Assembly: GCA_964607915.1 (NCBI GenBank)
Contig: CAZSMU010000078.1
Coordinates: forward strand, 1 to 17,484
Source of the DNA: JADJPL01 sp964607915
GTDB taxonomy: Bacteria > Bacteroidota > Bacteroidia > Chitinophagales > Saprospiraceae
Direction: 5' to 3'
Length of the DNA stretch: 17,484 nt
Part shown: positions 1 to 7,700 of the stretch, one piece after another
Numbering within the stretch: position 1 is the stretch's first letter
How the letters are laid out: the number at the start of each line of letters is the position of its first letter
Notes under the pieces: model-generated
What the model saw: the letters and a program-made list of their open reading frames with translations, nothing else
What the model was told of the DNA's origin: nothing
Database searches by the model: none
Translations under genes and position numbers: made by a program

Positions 1-1166
1 CGCACGTAAATATTGGCACGATTGGTCACGTTGACCACGGCAAAACGACGCTGACCGCAGCAATCACCACGGTTCTGGCAGAGCAGGGCCTGGCTTCCAA
101 GCGCGATTACGACTCTATCGACGCTGCACCCGAAGAAAAAGAAAGGGGTATTACCATCAATACAGCTCACGTAGAATATGAAACGCTGAGCCGTCACTAC
201 GCACACGTAGATTGCCCCGGCCACGCGGACTATGTAAAGAACATGGTTACGGGTGCTGCCCAGATGGACGGTGCTATCCTGGTAGTAGCTGCTACGGACG
301 GCCCGATGCCCCAGACGCGGGAGCACATCCTCCTGGCTCGTCAGGTAGGGGTACCCAAAATCGTGGTTTTCATGAACAAGGTGGACATCGTCGAGGACGA
401 AGAAATGCTCGAGCTCGTAGAAATGGAAGTCCGCGACCTCCTCGATACGTATAAGTTCGACGGTGGCAGCGCAAGCGTTATCCGCGGCTCCGCCCTGAAA
501 GCCCTCGAAGGCGACCCGGAATATGTACAAAAAATCCGCGACCTGATGGACGCTGTGGACAAAGATATCCCCGAGCCCACCCGTCTCGTTGACCAGCCCT
601 TCCTGATGCCGGTAGAAGACGTCTTCTCCATCACGGGTCGTGGTACGGTCGCTACTGGTCGTATCGAGCGCGGTGTGATCAAAGTAGGCGAAGGTGTGGA
701 AATCATCGGTATGATGAAGCCTGGCGAAAAGCCCCTCGTATCTACGGTTACGGGCGTGGAAATGTTCCGCAAATTGCTCGATCGCGGCGAAGCGGGCGAT
801 AACGCCGGTCTGCTGCTGCGCGGTATCGAAAAGACGCAAATCCGTCGCGGGATGGTTATCTGTGCCCCGGGTTCTGTCAAGCCGCACATGAAGTTCAAGT
901 GCGAGGTGTACGTCCTGAGCAAGGATGAGGGTGGCCGTCACACGCCATTCTTCAATGGCTACCGCCCGCAGTTCTACTTCCGTACGACGGACGTTACTGG
1001 TGATTGCATCCTCCCGACTACGGTCGAGATGGTAATGCCTGGCGATAACGTTTCGTTGGAAGTGAGCCTCCTGAGCCCCATCGCTATGGAAAAAGGTCTC
1101 CGCTTCGCTATCCGCGAAGGTGGCCGTACCGTAGGCGCTGGTCAGGTCACGGAAATCCTGGACTAA
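1..1166 (+). CDS. tuf: Elongation factor Tu (5'-truncated by window edge)
   Basis: EF-Tu is the cytoplasmic GTPase that carries aminoacyl-tRNA to the ribosomal A site. The reading frame is open from base 3, and its first visible residues (HVNIGTIGHVDHGKTT) match EF-Tu from about residue 11, so only some ten N-terminal residues and the start codon are missing. The GTPase motifs are all visible: P-loop GHVDHGKT (bases 24-47), switch I RGITI, DCPGH, NKVD (bases 375-386) and the GSAL block. Domain 2 (ITGRGTVATGRIERG) and domain 3 (RTTDVTG, then MVMPGDN) follow, and the protein ends at TEILD. The 387 visible residues fit the usual ~395. It lies upstream of tRNA-Trp/secE, separated by a hairpin. 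Identification is from direct reading of the motifs and is essentially certain; the copy number of tuf in this genome cannot be judged here. Confidence 0.98.
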   Translation, partial: HVNIGTIGHVDHGKTTLTAAITTVLAEQGLASKRDYDSIDAAPEEKERGITINTAHVEYETLSRHYAHVDCPGHADYVKNMVTGAAQMDGAILVVAATDGPMPQTREHILLARQVGVPKIVVFMNKVDIVEDEEMLELVEMEVRDLLDTYKFDGGSASVIRGSALKALEGDPEYVQKIRDLMDAVDKDIPEPTRLVDQPFLMPVEDVFSITGRGTVATGRIERGVIKVGEGVEIIGMMKPGEKPLVSTVTGVEMFRKLLDRGEAGDNAGLLLRGIEKTQIRRGMVICAPGSVKPHMKFKCEVYVLSKDEGGRHTPFFNGYRPQFYFRTTDVTGDCILPTTVEMVMPGDNVSLEVSLLSPIAMEKGLRFAIREGGRTVGAGQVTEILD

Positions 1167-1195
1167 TTCGCCCCTCACAGGGTAGTTCAATACAC

Positions 1196-1252
1196 AGCAA
1201 AATAGGGACGCGATCCTTCGAAAACCTCGATTTATCGCGTCCCTGTGTTGCT
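1196..1252 (+). terminator. Hairpin after tuf, candidate terminator or processing site
   Basis: A perfect 11-bp inverted repeat (AGGGACGCGAT at 1204-1214 with ATCGCGTCCCT at 1234-1244, 19-nt loop) continues outward through an A-T pair, a T-G wobble and one A-G mismatch into AGCAA/TTGCT (1196-1200/1248-1252), giving a stem of about 19 bp. It starts 29 bases after the tuf stop codon and ends 24 bases before tRNA-Trp. The downstream T-tract is weak (only CTTT), so it may terminate partially, or act as an RNA-processing or stability element for a tuf/tRNA/secE transcript. The structure is seen; the function is inferred. Confidence 0.6.
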
Positions 1253-1276
1253 TTATCAACGAATATATTGCCAAAC

Positions 1277-1352
1277 ACGGGCATAGCTCAAGTGGTAGAG
1301 CGACGGTCTCCAAAACCGTAGGCTGAGGGTTCGAGTCCTTCTGCCCGTGCCA
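1277..1352 (+). tRNA. trpT: tRNA-Trp (anticodon CCA)
   Basis: This is a full cloverleaf of 76 nt. The acceptor stem ACGGGCA (1277-1283) pairs with TGCCCGT (1342-1348), followed by discriminator G1349 and an encoded CCA tail (1350-1352). The D arm is AGCTC...GAGC with GGTA in the loop. The anticodon stem ACGGT/ACCGT carries the loop CTCCAAA, so the anticodon is CCA and decodes UGG (Trp). The T arm has the TTCGAGT loop. G73 and the CCA anticodon are the expected tryptophanyl-tRNA synthetase identity elements. It sits between tuf and secE, a common position for this tRNA in bacteria, and its 3' end lies only 21 bases before the secE start, which suggests it is cut out of a shared transcript. Confidence 0.97.
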
Positions 1353-1373
1353 ATATCAGATAGATATAGCGCT

Positions 1374-1562
1374 ATGGAAAGTATAAAAAAGTACGTCTCG
1401 GAAAGTTACAGCGAGCTGGTAAACAAAGTCACCTGGCCCAACTGGGCAAACCTGCAAAGCAGCACAATCGTCGTGATTGTCTCCTCGATTCTTTTTGCTC
1501 TGCTGGTTTTCGTCATGGATGTCATCTCCAAGTCGGCCCTCAACTTGATTTACGGTATCTAA
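1374..1562 (+). CDS. secE: Preprotein translocase subunit SecE
   Basis: SecE is the small essential membrane subunit that clamps SecY in the SecYEG protein-export channel. The 62-residue product has the family layout: an amphipathic N-terminal helix (about residues 1-20), the conserved KVTWPNWANLQSST block (compare E. coli KVVWPTRQE), and one transmembrane helix (IVVIVSSILFALLVFVMDV, about residues 32-50). The single-helix form is the short type found in most bacteria outside the enterics. The ATG at 1374 is chosen because the in-frame GTG at 1347 lies inside the tRNA-Trp acceptor stem. Nineteen bases separate it from nusG, and secE-nusG is one of the most conserved bacterial gene pairs. No Shine-Dalgarno sequence is visible. 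Confidence 0.95.
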   Translation: MESIKKYVSESYSELVNKVTWPNWANLQSSTIVVIVSSILFALLVFVMDVISKSALNLIYGI

Positions 1563-1581
1563 TCATTGCAAAGGGGCAGGC

Positions 1582-2130
1582 ATGTCGGAAGAAAAGAGAT
1601 GGTATTCTTTGCGGGTAATCAGCGGTAAAGAACGCAAAATCAAGGAACGCCTTGAAAAAGAAATTCAACTCAACAGTTGGGAGGAATTTATATTTCAGGT
1701 GCTGGTGCCCACTGAAAAGGTCTATAAAATCAGAAGCGGCAAAAAAGTTATCTCCGAGCGAAACATACTCCCCGGATATATCCTCATTGAGGCTCTCCCC
1801 TCCCGCCTTTCCGGCGAAGTAATTCAGGAAATCGCCAATGTGCCCAATGTCATTCACTTCCTGGGCAAGAATACTCCCACTCCCATGAAGGAGTCGGACG
1901 CGAATCGCCTCCTCGGCAAAGTGGACGAAACACAGGACGCCGGAGAATCGCTTATGGAGCCGTTTATCATCGGAGAAACGGTGAAAATCATCGACGGCCC
2001 CTTCACTGAATTCGTTGGGGAAATCCAGGAAATCAACGAGGAAAAGAAAAAACTGAAGGTCATCGTGCGCATCTTCGGACGCGGTACGGAAGTCGAACTG
2101 AACTTCATGCAAGTAGAAAAAGCATCCTAA
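1582..2130 (+). CDS. nusG: Transcription termination/antitermination factor NusG
   Basis: NusG is a cytoplasmic elongation factor that binds the beta' clamp helices, modulates pausing and links RNA polymerase to Rho or the ribosome. The 182-residue product starts with the NGN domain (WYSLRVISGKERKIKERLEK near residues 7-26; NILPGYILIEA near 54-64; VPNVIHFLG near 90-98). A linker leads to a C-terminal KOW domain from about residue 131 (GETVKIIDGPFTEFVGEIQEI) ending near VELNFMQVEKAS. The length and two-domain layout are those of ordinary bacterial NusG, with no extra domain. It follows secE by 19 bases, and the ATG at 1582 is preceded by a G-rich AAAGGGGC stretch that is only a poor Shine-Dalgarno match. 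Its target polymerase subunits, rpoB and rpoC, lie downstream in the same cluster. Confidence 0.97.
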   Translation: MSEEKRWYSLRVISGKERKIKERLEKEIQLNSWEEFIFQVLVPTEKVYKIRSGKKVISERNILPGYILIEALPSRLSGEVIQEIANVPNVIHFLGKNTPTPMKESDANRLLGKVDETQDAGESLMEPFIIGETVKIIDGPFTEFVGEIQEINEEKKKLKVIVRIFGRGTEVELNFMQVEKAS

Positions 2131-2242
2131 GCGGAACTATTTTAGATAAGGCTCGCCAGCCAGGTTTTCGTCTTGGTCGCTTAAACGACCTGGAACGCTT
2201 CCCAAGGCCAAGCTGTCGGCAAATTAAAACGAACCATATATC
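2131..2242 (+). promoter_or_regulatory. nusG-rplK intercistronic leader with alternative helices
   Basis: This 112-base gap holds competing base-pairing options. GGTCG (2175-2179) pairs with CGACC (2186-2190) around a 6-nt loop, while CCAGGT (2160-2165) pairs with ACCTGG (2188-2193). The two helices share bases 2188-2190, so they exclude each other. CTTGG (2172-2176) can also pair with CCAAG (2202-2206). The last 20 bases before rplK are A-rich. In E. coli the L11-L1 operon is repressed by L1 binding the mRNA just ahead of rplK, so this is a reasonable place for a similar control. That role is inferred by position, not shown. Confidence 0.4.
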
Positions 2243-2707
2243 ATGGCAAAGGAAGTAGAAGTTTTTATCAAACTTCAAGTCAAAGGCGGTCAGGCCAACC
2301 CCGCACCTCCCATCGGTCCGGCTTTGGGTTCCAAAGGGGTCAATATCATGGAGTTCTGCAAGCGCTTCAACGCGGCAACCCAGGATAAAATGGGCAAAAT
2401 CCTGCCGGTAGTGATTTCGGTGTACAAAGACAAATCCTTCGAATTTGTCATCAAAACACCCCCGGCGGCTATACAGCTTCTCGAAGCAGCCAAAATCAAG
2501 CAGGGATCTGCTGAGCCCAACCGCAAAAAGGTGGGTAAAGTGTCCTGGGATCAGGTGCGTGCTATCGCGGAAGATAAAATGCCCGATCTCAACTGCTTCA
2601 CCCTGGATTCGGCTATGAAAATGATCGCCGGTACCGCCCGTAGCATGGGAATCACGATCGACGGTACCCCTCCCTGGGTAACAGGCGAAGGGAAATCGGA
2701 CAATTAG
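2243..2707 (+). CDS. rplK: 50S ribosomal protein L11
   Basis: L11 binds the GTPase-associated region of 23S rRNA and takes part in factor-dependent GTP hydrolysis, and in RelA activation in species that have it. The N-terminal domain shows the proline-rich signature (VKGGQANPAPPIGPALGSKG, residues 14-33) followed by NIMEFCKRFNA. The C-terminal rRNA-binding domain (about 75-145) contains KKVGKVSWDQVRAIAEDKMPDLN and the final GTARSMGITIDG helix region. At 154 residues it is slightly longer than the usual ~141-142, because of a short C-terminal tail (PPWVTGEGKSDN). The ATG at 2243 gives the canonical MAKEVEVFIKLQV start, with A-rich sequence upstream. It is separated from rplA by 70 bases. Confidence 0.98.
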   Translation: MAKEVEVFIKLQVKGGQANPAPPIGPALGSKGVNIMEFCKRFNAATQDKMGKILPVVISVYKDKSFEFVIKTPPAAIQLLEAAKIKQGSAEPNRKKVGKVSWDQVRAIAEDKMPDLNCFTLDSAMKMIAGTARSMGITIDGTPPWVTGEGKSDN

Positions 2708-2777
2708 CGCTATTTTCTAACGAAGGGAGTTCGACGGGCTCGCCCCGCCGGATGTTATTACCTCAAATCTACCGTTC

Positions 2778-3473
2778 ATGTCTAAGAAAATCAGCAAAAA
2801 AAGAGCTGCAGTAAATCCCAAAGTGGATCCGGCTAAACTGCACACGCTCGAAGAGGCCATGCCGGTGGTCAAAGAAGTCAGTACGACGAAATTCGACGCT
2901 TCGGTGGATATCCATATCCGCCTCGGGGTGGATCCCCGCAAACCAGACCAGGCACTCCGCGGCACCGTCGCCCTGCCGCACGGAACCGGTAAAGTAAAAC
3001 GCGTCGCTGTGTTTTGTACCCCCGATAAGGCGGAAGAAGCCCGCGCAGCAGGAGCAGATCATGTGGGTCTCGAAGACCTGATGCAAAGAGTGCTCGACGG
3101 CTGGACCGACGTGGATGTGGTAATCGCTATGCCTCAGGTCATGGCACAGGTAGGCCGCCTGGGACGTATCCTCGGCCCTCGCAACCTGATGCCCAACCCC
3201 AAGACGGGCACTGTTACCACAGATATCGCAGGTGCCGTCTCCGAGGTCAAGAAGGGCAAAATCTCCTTCCGCGTGGATAAGTACGGCATCGTGCATACTT
3301 CGATAGGCCGCGTTTCCTTCAGCCCTGCCCAACTCGTGGAAAATGCCCATGAGGTACTTCATACGCTACAGCGCATGAAGCCCGCTACGGCCAAAGGTAC
3401 GTATATGAAGTCCATCACGGTCGCTTCCACGATGAGCCCCGGGGTGAAGGTGGACCCGAAAGTAGTTCGTTAA
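2778..3473 (+). CDS. rplA: 50S ribosomal protein L1
   Basis: L1 forms the mobile L1 stalk of the large subunit, guides the E-site tRNA out, and in many bacteria represses its own operon by binding the rplK leader. The 231-residue product matches family length. Recognisable segments are FDASVDIHIRLGVDPRKPDQ (about 39-58), LRGTVALPHGTGK, and the L1 signature GRILGPRNLMPNPKTGTVT (about 130-148), then the FRVDKYGIVHTSIG region and a C-terminal MKSITVASTMSPGVKVD block. The ATG at 2778 begins MSKKISKKR, a normal basic start. It follows rplK after a 70-base gap with a minor GC-rich hairpin (2735-2747), and precedes rplJ by only 19 bases, leaving little room for a separate L10 leader outside the rplA coding sequence. 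Confidence 0.98.
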   Translation: MSKKISKKRAAVNPKVDPAKLHTLEEAMPVVKEVSTTKFDASVDIHIRLGVDPRKPDQALRGTVALPHGTGKVKRVAVFCTPDKAEEARAAGADHVGLEDLMQRVLDGWTDVDVVIAMPQVMAQVGRLGRILGPRNLMPNPKTGTVTTDIAGAVSEVKKGKISFRVDKYGIVHTSIGRVSFSPAQLVENAHEVLHTLQRMKPATAKGTYMKSITVASTMSPGVKVDPKVVR

Positions 3474-3492
3474 TATTAAAACCTGAAAGGCA

Positions 3493-4020
3493 ATGAACAA
3501 GGCTGAAAAAACGGCTACGATCGAGGTACTGAAGGACCAGTTCGCCAACAACTCGTTCTTCTATCTGACCGATACGACCTCCATGACGGTGGCCGAAACC
3601 AATAAGTTCAGGAGAATGTGCTTCGAAAAGGGCGTCGAAGTGCAGATGATTAAAAACACCCTGATCAAGAAAGCCCTCGAAGATGCTCCTGCGGACAAGA
3701 ACTATGCCCAAATCGTAGATATCCTCCACGGCCCGACCGTAGTGATGTTCTGCGAAACGGCAAACCTGCCCGCCCGCATCCTCAAAGACTTCCGCGGCTC
3801 TGCAGACAAGCCTGTCCTGAAAGGCGCCTATATTGATTCTGCCGTTTTCATCGGCGACGACCAACTCGACGTACTGTCTAAACTCAAGAGCAAAGAAGAG
3901 CTCCTGGGCGAAGTGGTCGGCTTGCTGCAGTCACCGGCAAAGAATGTCATCGGCGCCCTGCAGTCCGGCGGGCAGAAAATTATGGGTCTGTTGAAAACCC
4001 TGGAAGAACGCGGCGCATAA
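3493..4020 (+). CDS. rplJ: 50S ribosomal protein L10
   Basis: L10 anchors the L7/L12 dimers on the ribosomal stalk that recruits translational GTPases. The 175-residue product has the expected N-terminal rRNA-binding domain (KAEKTATIEVLKDQFANNS at the start, RRMCFEKGVEVQMIKNTLIKKAL near residues 38-58, GPTVVMFCE, and GAYIDSAVF near 112-120). It ends in a long helical tail (from about residue 150 to LLKTLEERGA) that carries the L7/L12 binding sites. The gene follows rplA by 19 bases and is followed by rplL, its direct partner, after 107 bases. In E. coli the L10-L7/L12 complex represses this part of the operon through a leader upstream of rplJ; the short gap here suggests that any such control element is placed differently. 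Confidence 0.97.
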   Translation: MNKAEKTATIEVLKDQFANNSFFYLTDTTSMTVAETNKFRRMCFEKGVEVQMIKNTLIKKALEDAPADKNYAQIVDILHGPTVVMFCETANLPARILKDFRGSADKPVLKGAYIDSAVFIGDDQLDVLSKLKSKEELLGEVVGLLQSPAKNVIGALQSGGQKIMGLLKTLEERGA

Positions 4021-4127
4021 GCACCGCAGCGCACGCGCCCGGTAAGCGGCCCGGTCGTTTGTGCCCCTAAATTTGGCTTCCAAGCTCACCGCACATATTT
4101 TTAAACACATACGTAAAAAATCAAACC
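4021..4127 (+). promoter_or_regulatory. rplJ-rplL spacer with GC-rich fold and a -7-like box
   Basis: The first half is GC-rich and can fold weakly (GCAC 4031-4034 with GTGC 4061-4064, enclosing CCGG 4039-4042 with CCGG 4051-4054). At 4068-4075 lies TAAATTTG, an exact match to the Bacteroidota sigma-ABfr -7 consensus TAnnTTTG, but no TTTG -33 element sits 19-21 bases upstream, so a promoter is only possible. The 40 bases before rplL are A/T-rich, typical of an unstructured Bacteroidota translation start. An internal promoter or processing site here could help supply the extra L7/L12 the ribosome needs; that is inference. Confidence 0.35.
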
Positions 4128-4508
4128 ATGGCGGATTTGAATGCTCTCGCGGAAACGCTGGTAAACCTGACAGTAAAGCAAGTCAACGAACTGGCGGATA
4201 TCCTCAAGACGGAGTACGGTATTGAACCTGCAGCAGCAGCAGTTGCGGTAGCTGCACCGGCAGCAGGTGGCGATGCAGGCCCGGCAGTCCAGGAGAAAAC
4301 GGAATTTGACGTTATCCTCGCTTCGGCTGGCGCTAAGAAACTCGATGTTGTAAAAGAAGTTAAAAACCTTTTGGGCCTCGGTCTGAAAGAAGCAAAAGAC
4401 CTGGTTGACGGGGCTCCGAGCCCGCTGAAGCAGGCCGTGTCCAAAGAGGAAGCTGAAATGCTGAAGGCCAAGCTGGAAGAAGCTGGCGCTCAGGTCGAAC
4501 TGAAGTAA
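4128..4508 (+). CDS. rplL: 50S ribosomal protein L7/L12
   Basis: L7/L12 is the multicopy stalk protein that binds EF-Tu, EF-G and the initiation and release factors. The 126-residue product has the N-terminal dimerisation and L10-binding helices (NALAETLVNLTVKQVNELADIL, residues 4-25). An alanine-rich flexible hinge follows (about residues 34-52, AAAAVAVAAPAAGG). The C-terminal factor-binding domain (about 58-126) includes EFDVILASAGAKKLDVVKEV, the conserved GLGLKEAKDLVD helix and a final ELK. Length and order are normal. The ATG at 4128 is the first start and gives the usual MADLNALAE. It is followed by a 231-base structured spacer before rpoB. Confidence 0.98.
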   Translation: MADLNALAETLVNLTVKQVNELADILKTEYGIEPAAAAVAVAAPAAGGDAGPAVQEKTEFDVILASAGAKKLDVVKEVKNLLGLGLKEAKDLVDGAPSPLKQAVSKEEAEMLKAKLEEAGAQVELK

Positions 4509-4530
4509 TCCTCAATGACGCGACTTGACC

Positions 4531-4565
4531 AAGACCAACTATGTCTATATCGCTGATTGGTTTTT
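4531..4565 (+). terminator. Weak hairpin with T-tract after rplL (attenuator candidate)
   Basis: AAGACCAA (4531-4538) pairs with TTGGTTTT (4557-4564) as an 8-bp helix with one G-T wobble and an 18-nt loop; the 3' arm merges into a T-run (4561-4565). It begins 23 bases after the rplL stop codon. GACCAA is present twice in tandem (4527-4532 and 4533-4538), so a slightly shifted helix is also possible. The helix is short and AT-rich, so partial termination at most is expected. Confidence 0.4.
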
Positions 4566-4586
4566 AAGTTCTGTTGCAACCATACG

Positions 4587-4618
4587 GGCTTAGCGGATTG
4601 TGTGCAATCCGCTAAGCC
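4587..4618 (+). promoter_or_regulatory. Perfect 14-bp hairpin in rplL-rpoB spacer
   Basis: GGCTTAGCGGATTG (4587-4600) is the exact reverse complement of CAATCCGCTAAGCC (4605-4618), closing a TGTG tetraloop (4601-4604). No T-tract follows, so this is not a standard intrinsic terminator. It is a very stable RNA stem located where E. coli carries the rplL-rpoB attenuator and an RNase III cleavage site that separate ribosomal-protein expression from RNA polymerase subunit expression. The structure is read directly; a role in processing, mRNA stability or pausing is inferred. Confidence 0.75.
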
Positions 4619-4646
4619 TATCGTCATATTACTACCACGTGTGATG

Positions 4647-4680
4647 GAGCTATGGTTTACCCCAAAGCTCATTCGTTTTT
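4647..4680 (+). terminator. Hairpin plus T-run just before rpoB (attenuator candidate)
   Basis: GAGCT (4647-4651) pairs with AGCTC (4666-4670); after one A-A mismatch, TGG (4653-4655) pairs with CCA (4662-4664) around a 6-nt loop. Five T residues follow at 4676-4680, five bases past the stem. The arrangement resembles a leaky intrinsic terminator 60 bases ahead of the rpoB start and may set the ratio of polymerase to ribosomal-protein transcripts. The remaining spacer (4681-4739) shows no clear element. Confidence 0.4.
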
Positions 4681-4739
4681 AATACTTCGATGGAGACAGC
4701 CTCGGCTGCCCCGTCCGTACTCATAAATCAGAATCGCAG

Positions 4740-7700
4740 ATGACTTCCAACGGAAAGGTCCTTTCTGCCGAAATGCAGCGCATCAGCTTCGGCAAAACTA
4801 AATTCGCCTCCGATTACCCGGATTTTCTTGAAATCCAGTTGAAGTCCTTTCAGGAATTCTTTCAATTGGAAACCACCCCGGAAAATCGTATCAATGAAGG
4901 CCTGTACAAGGTATTCCAGGAAAACTTCCCTATCATGGATGCCCGGAACATCTTCGTACTGGAATTCCTCGACTACTTCATCGATCCGCCCAGATATACG
5001 ATCGACGAATGTATGCAGCGCGGACTGACCTACAGCGTGCCGCTCAAAGCCAAGCTGCGCCTGTCGTGCAACGATGAGGAACACGTGGACTTCCAGACGA
5101 TCGTCCAGGATGTCTTCCTCGGAAATATCCCCTACATGACCCCCAAGGGAACCTTCGTGATCAACGGGGCAGAACGGGTTATCGTCTCCCAACTCCATCG
5201 CTCCCCGGGGGTGTTCTTCGGACAAAGCGTACACCCCAACGGCACGAAAATCTATTCGGCCCGGGTAATCCCCTTCAAAGGGGCCTGGATGGAGTTCGCT
5301 ACCGATATCAATACGGTCATGTATGCCTACATAGACCGCAAAAAGAAATTCCCGGTCACGACGCTCCTGCGCGCCATCGGCTATGATACCGATAAGGCTA
5401 TCCTCAATATCTTCGACCTGGCAGATGAAATCGCCGCTAACCGCGACAACCTCGAAAACGCCATCGGTCGCAAACTGGCCGCTCGCGTCCTGCGCTCCTG
5501 GCTGGAAGACTTCGTGGACGAAGATACGGGTGAAGTCGTGACTATCGAGCGCAATGAAATCATCCTCGAGCGCGACGTGGTACTGGATGAGGAAAATATC
5601 GAACTTATCCTGGAATCCGGTACCGATGTGGTCGTCCTCCAAAAAGAAGGTATCGAACTCGATTATTCCATCATCTACAATACGCTGCAAAAGGACACGA
5701 CCAATACCGAAATGGACGCCGTCCGCTACATTTACAAGCAGCTCCGCGGCGCCGATGCACCGGATGACGATACGGCCCGCGGCATCATCGAAAAATTGTT
5801 CTTCTCCGACAAGCGCTATAACCTCGGGGAAGTGGGCCGATATAAAATCAACCGAAAACTGGAGTTGAACTCGAGCGAAGACACGCTCGTGCTCACGAAA
5901 GAGGATATCATCTCTATCGTCAAATACCTCGTCAGCCTGATGAACCAAAAGGCTGATATTGATGATATTGACCACCTGAGCAACCGCCGGGTCCGCACGG
6001 TAGGGGAGCAGCTCTTCGCCCAGTTCGGCGTAGGCCTGGCCCGTATGGCCCGCACCATCCGCGAACGGATGAACGTGCGCGATAACGAAGTGTTCACCCC
6101 GGTGGACTTGATCAACGCGCGTACCTTGTCCTCCGTCATCAACTCTTTCTTCGGTACCAGCCAGTTGTCTCAGTTCCTCGACCAGACCAACCCGCTCTCG
6201 GAAATCACCCACAAACGCCGTATCTCCGCGCTGGGCCCGGGCGGTCTCTCGCGCGAACGCGCAGGCTTCGAAGTCCGCGACGTCCACTACTCCCACTACG
6301 GTCGTCTGTGTACCATCGAAACCCCGGAGGGACCCAACATCGGTCTTATCTCTACCCTCTGCGTACACGCCAAAATCAACAAAATGGGCTTCCTGGAGAC
6401 CCCCTACCGCAAGGTGCTGGACGGGGTCGTCGTAAAAGATGGAGGCCCGCTCTATCTGTCTGCAGAAGGCGAGGATGAATACAAAATCGCACAGGCCAAC
6501 GCCCCGCTCGACAACGACGGCCGGTTCCTGGATGACAAAATCAAGTGCCGCGACTCCGGGGAATTCCCCGTCCTGTCGCCACCGGAAATCGAATACATGG
6601 ACGTCGCACCCAACCAAATCGTAGGGGTGTCCGCTTCCATGATCCCCTTCCTGGAAAACGACGACGCCAACCGCGCCCTCATGGGCTCGAACATGCAACG
6701 CCAGGCAGTACCCCTGCTGAAGCCGCGCTCGCCCATCGTCGGTACAGGCCTCGAGGGAAAGGTGGCCCGCGACTCCCGCATGTTGTTCAACGCAGAAGGC
6801 AACGGGGTCGTCGAATACGTGGACGCCAACCGCATCGAAGTGCGCTACGACCGCACGGACGATGAACAACTGGTCTCCTTCGAGGACAGCCTCAAAGTAT
6901 ATGACCTGATCAAGTTCCGCCGTACCAACCAGGGGACCTGTATCAACCTGCGCCCCATCGTGCGCAAGGGAGACCGGGTGGAAAAAGGCCAAATCCTTTG
7001 CGATGGCTACGCCACCGACAACGGCGAGCTCGCCCTCGGACAAAACATGAAGGTGGCCTTCATGCCCTGGAAAGGATACAACTTCGAAGATGCTATCGTC
7101 ATCTCGGAGCGCGTCGTGCGGGAAGATGTCTTCACCTCAGTACACATCGAACACTTCGAACTCGATGTGCGCGATACCAAACTCGGCGAGGAAGAACTCA
7201 CCAACGATATCCCCAACGTGAGCGAGGAAGCTACCAAAGACCTGGACGAAAATGGTATCATCCGCGTCGGCGCCTGGGTCAAGGAAGGCGATATCCTGAT
7301 CGGGAAAATCACTCCCAAAGGGGAATCGGACCCTACCCCCGAGGAAAAACTGCTGCGCGCCATCTTCGGCGATAAAGCCGGAGATGTGAAAGACGCATCC
7401 CTCAAGGCGCCCCCCTCCATCAATGGGGTCATCATAGACAAGCAACTGTTCTCCAGGGCTAAAAAGGACAAAGTCCAGAAAACCCAGGAAAAAGATCAGA
7501 TCACCCGCCTCGATGATCAGCATAAAATCGAACTCAACGAGTTGCTGACCAAACTGGTGGACAAACTGATGCTCCTGCTGAAAGACAAGGCCTCCAATGG
7601 GGTCAAAACAGTCTATGGTGAAATGGTCGTCCAAAAGGGCTCCAAATTTACTCCTGACGTGCTGCGCGATGTGGAATACACCTCCGTGGACTACAGCAAC

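Noticed and set aside
1347..1373. N-terminally longer SecE starting at GTG 1347
   Set aside because: The GTG lies inside the tRNA-Trp acceptor stem, and the extra nine residues do not resemble SecE; ATG 1374 gives a normal start.
4527..4538. Tandem GACCAA GACCAA as a protein-binding operator
   Set aside because: Only two 6-base units, one of which is used in the 4531-4564 helix; too short to support a separate operator.
4490..4672. 60-codon - strand frame in the rplL-rpoB spacer
   Set aside because: It overlaps the rplL 3' end and the perfect hairpin, has no recognisable features, and the spacer is better explained by RNA structure.
6152..6250. Possible rifampicin-resistance substitutions in RpoB
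   Set aside because: D481, H491, S496 and the surrounding cluster match the sensitive consensus; only conservative background differences were seen.
4728..7043. 771-codon open frame on the - strand opposite rpoB
   Set aside because: The + strand frame is unmistakable RpoB; the antisense frame lacks any recognisable domain and arises from codon bias, as do the - strand frames at 10191-11168 and 13125-14405.
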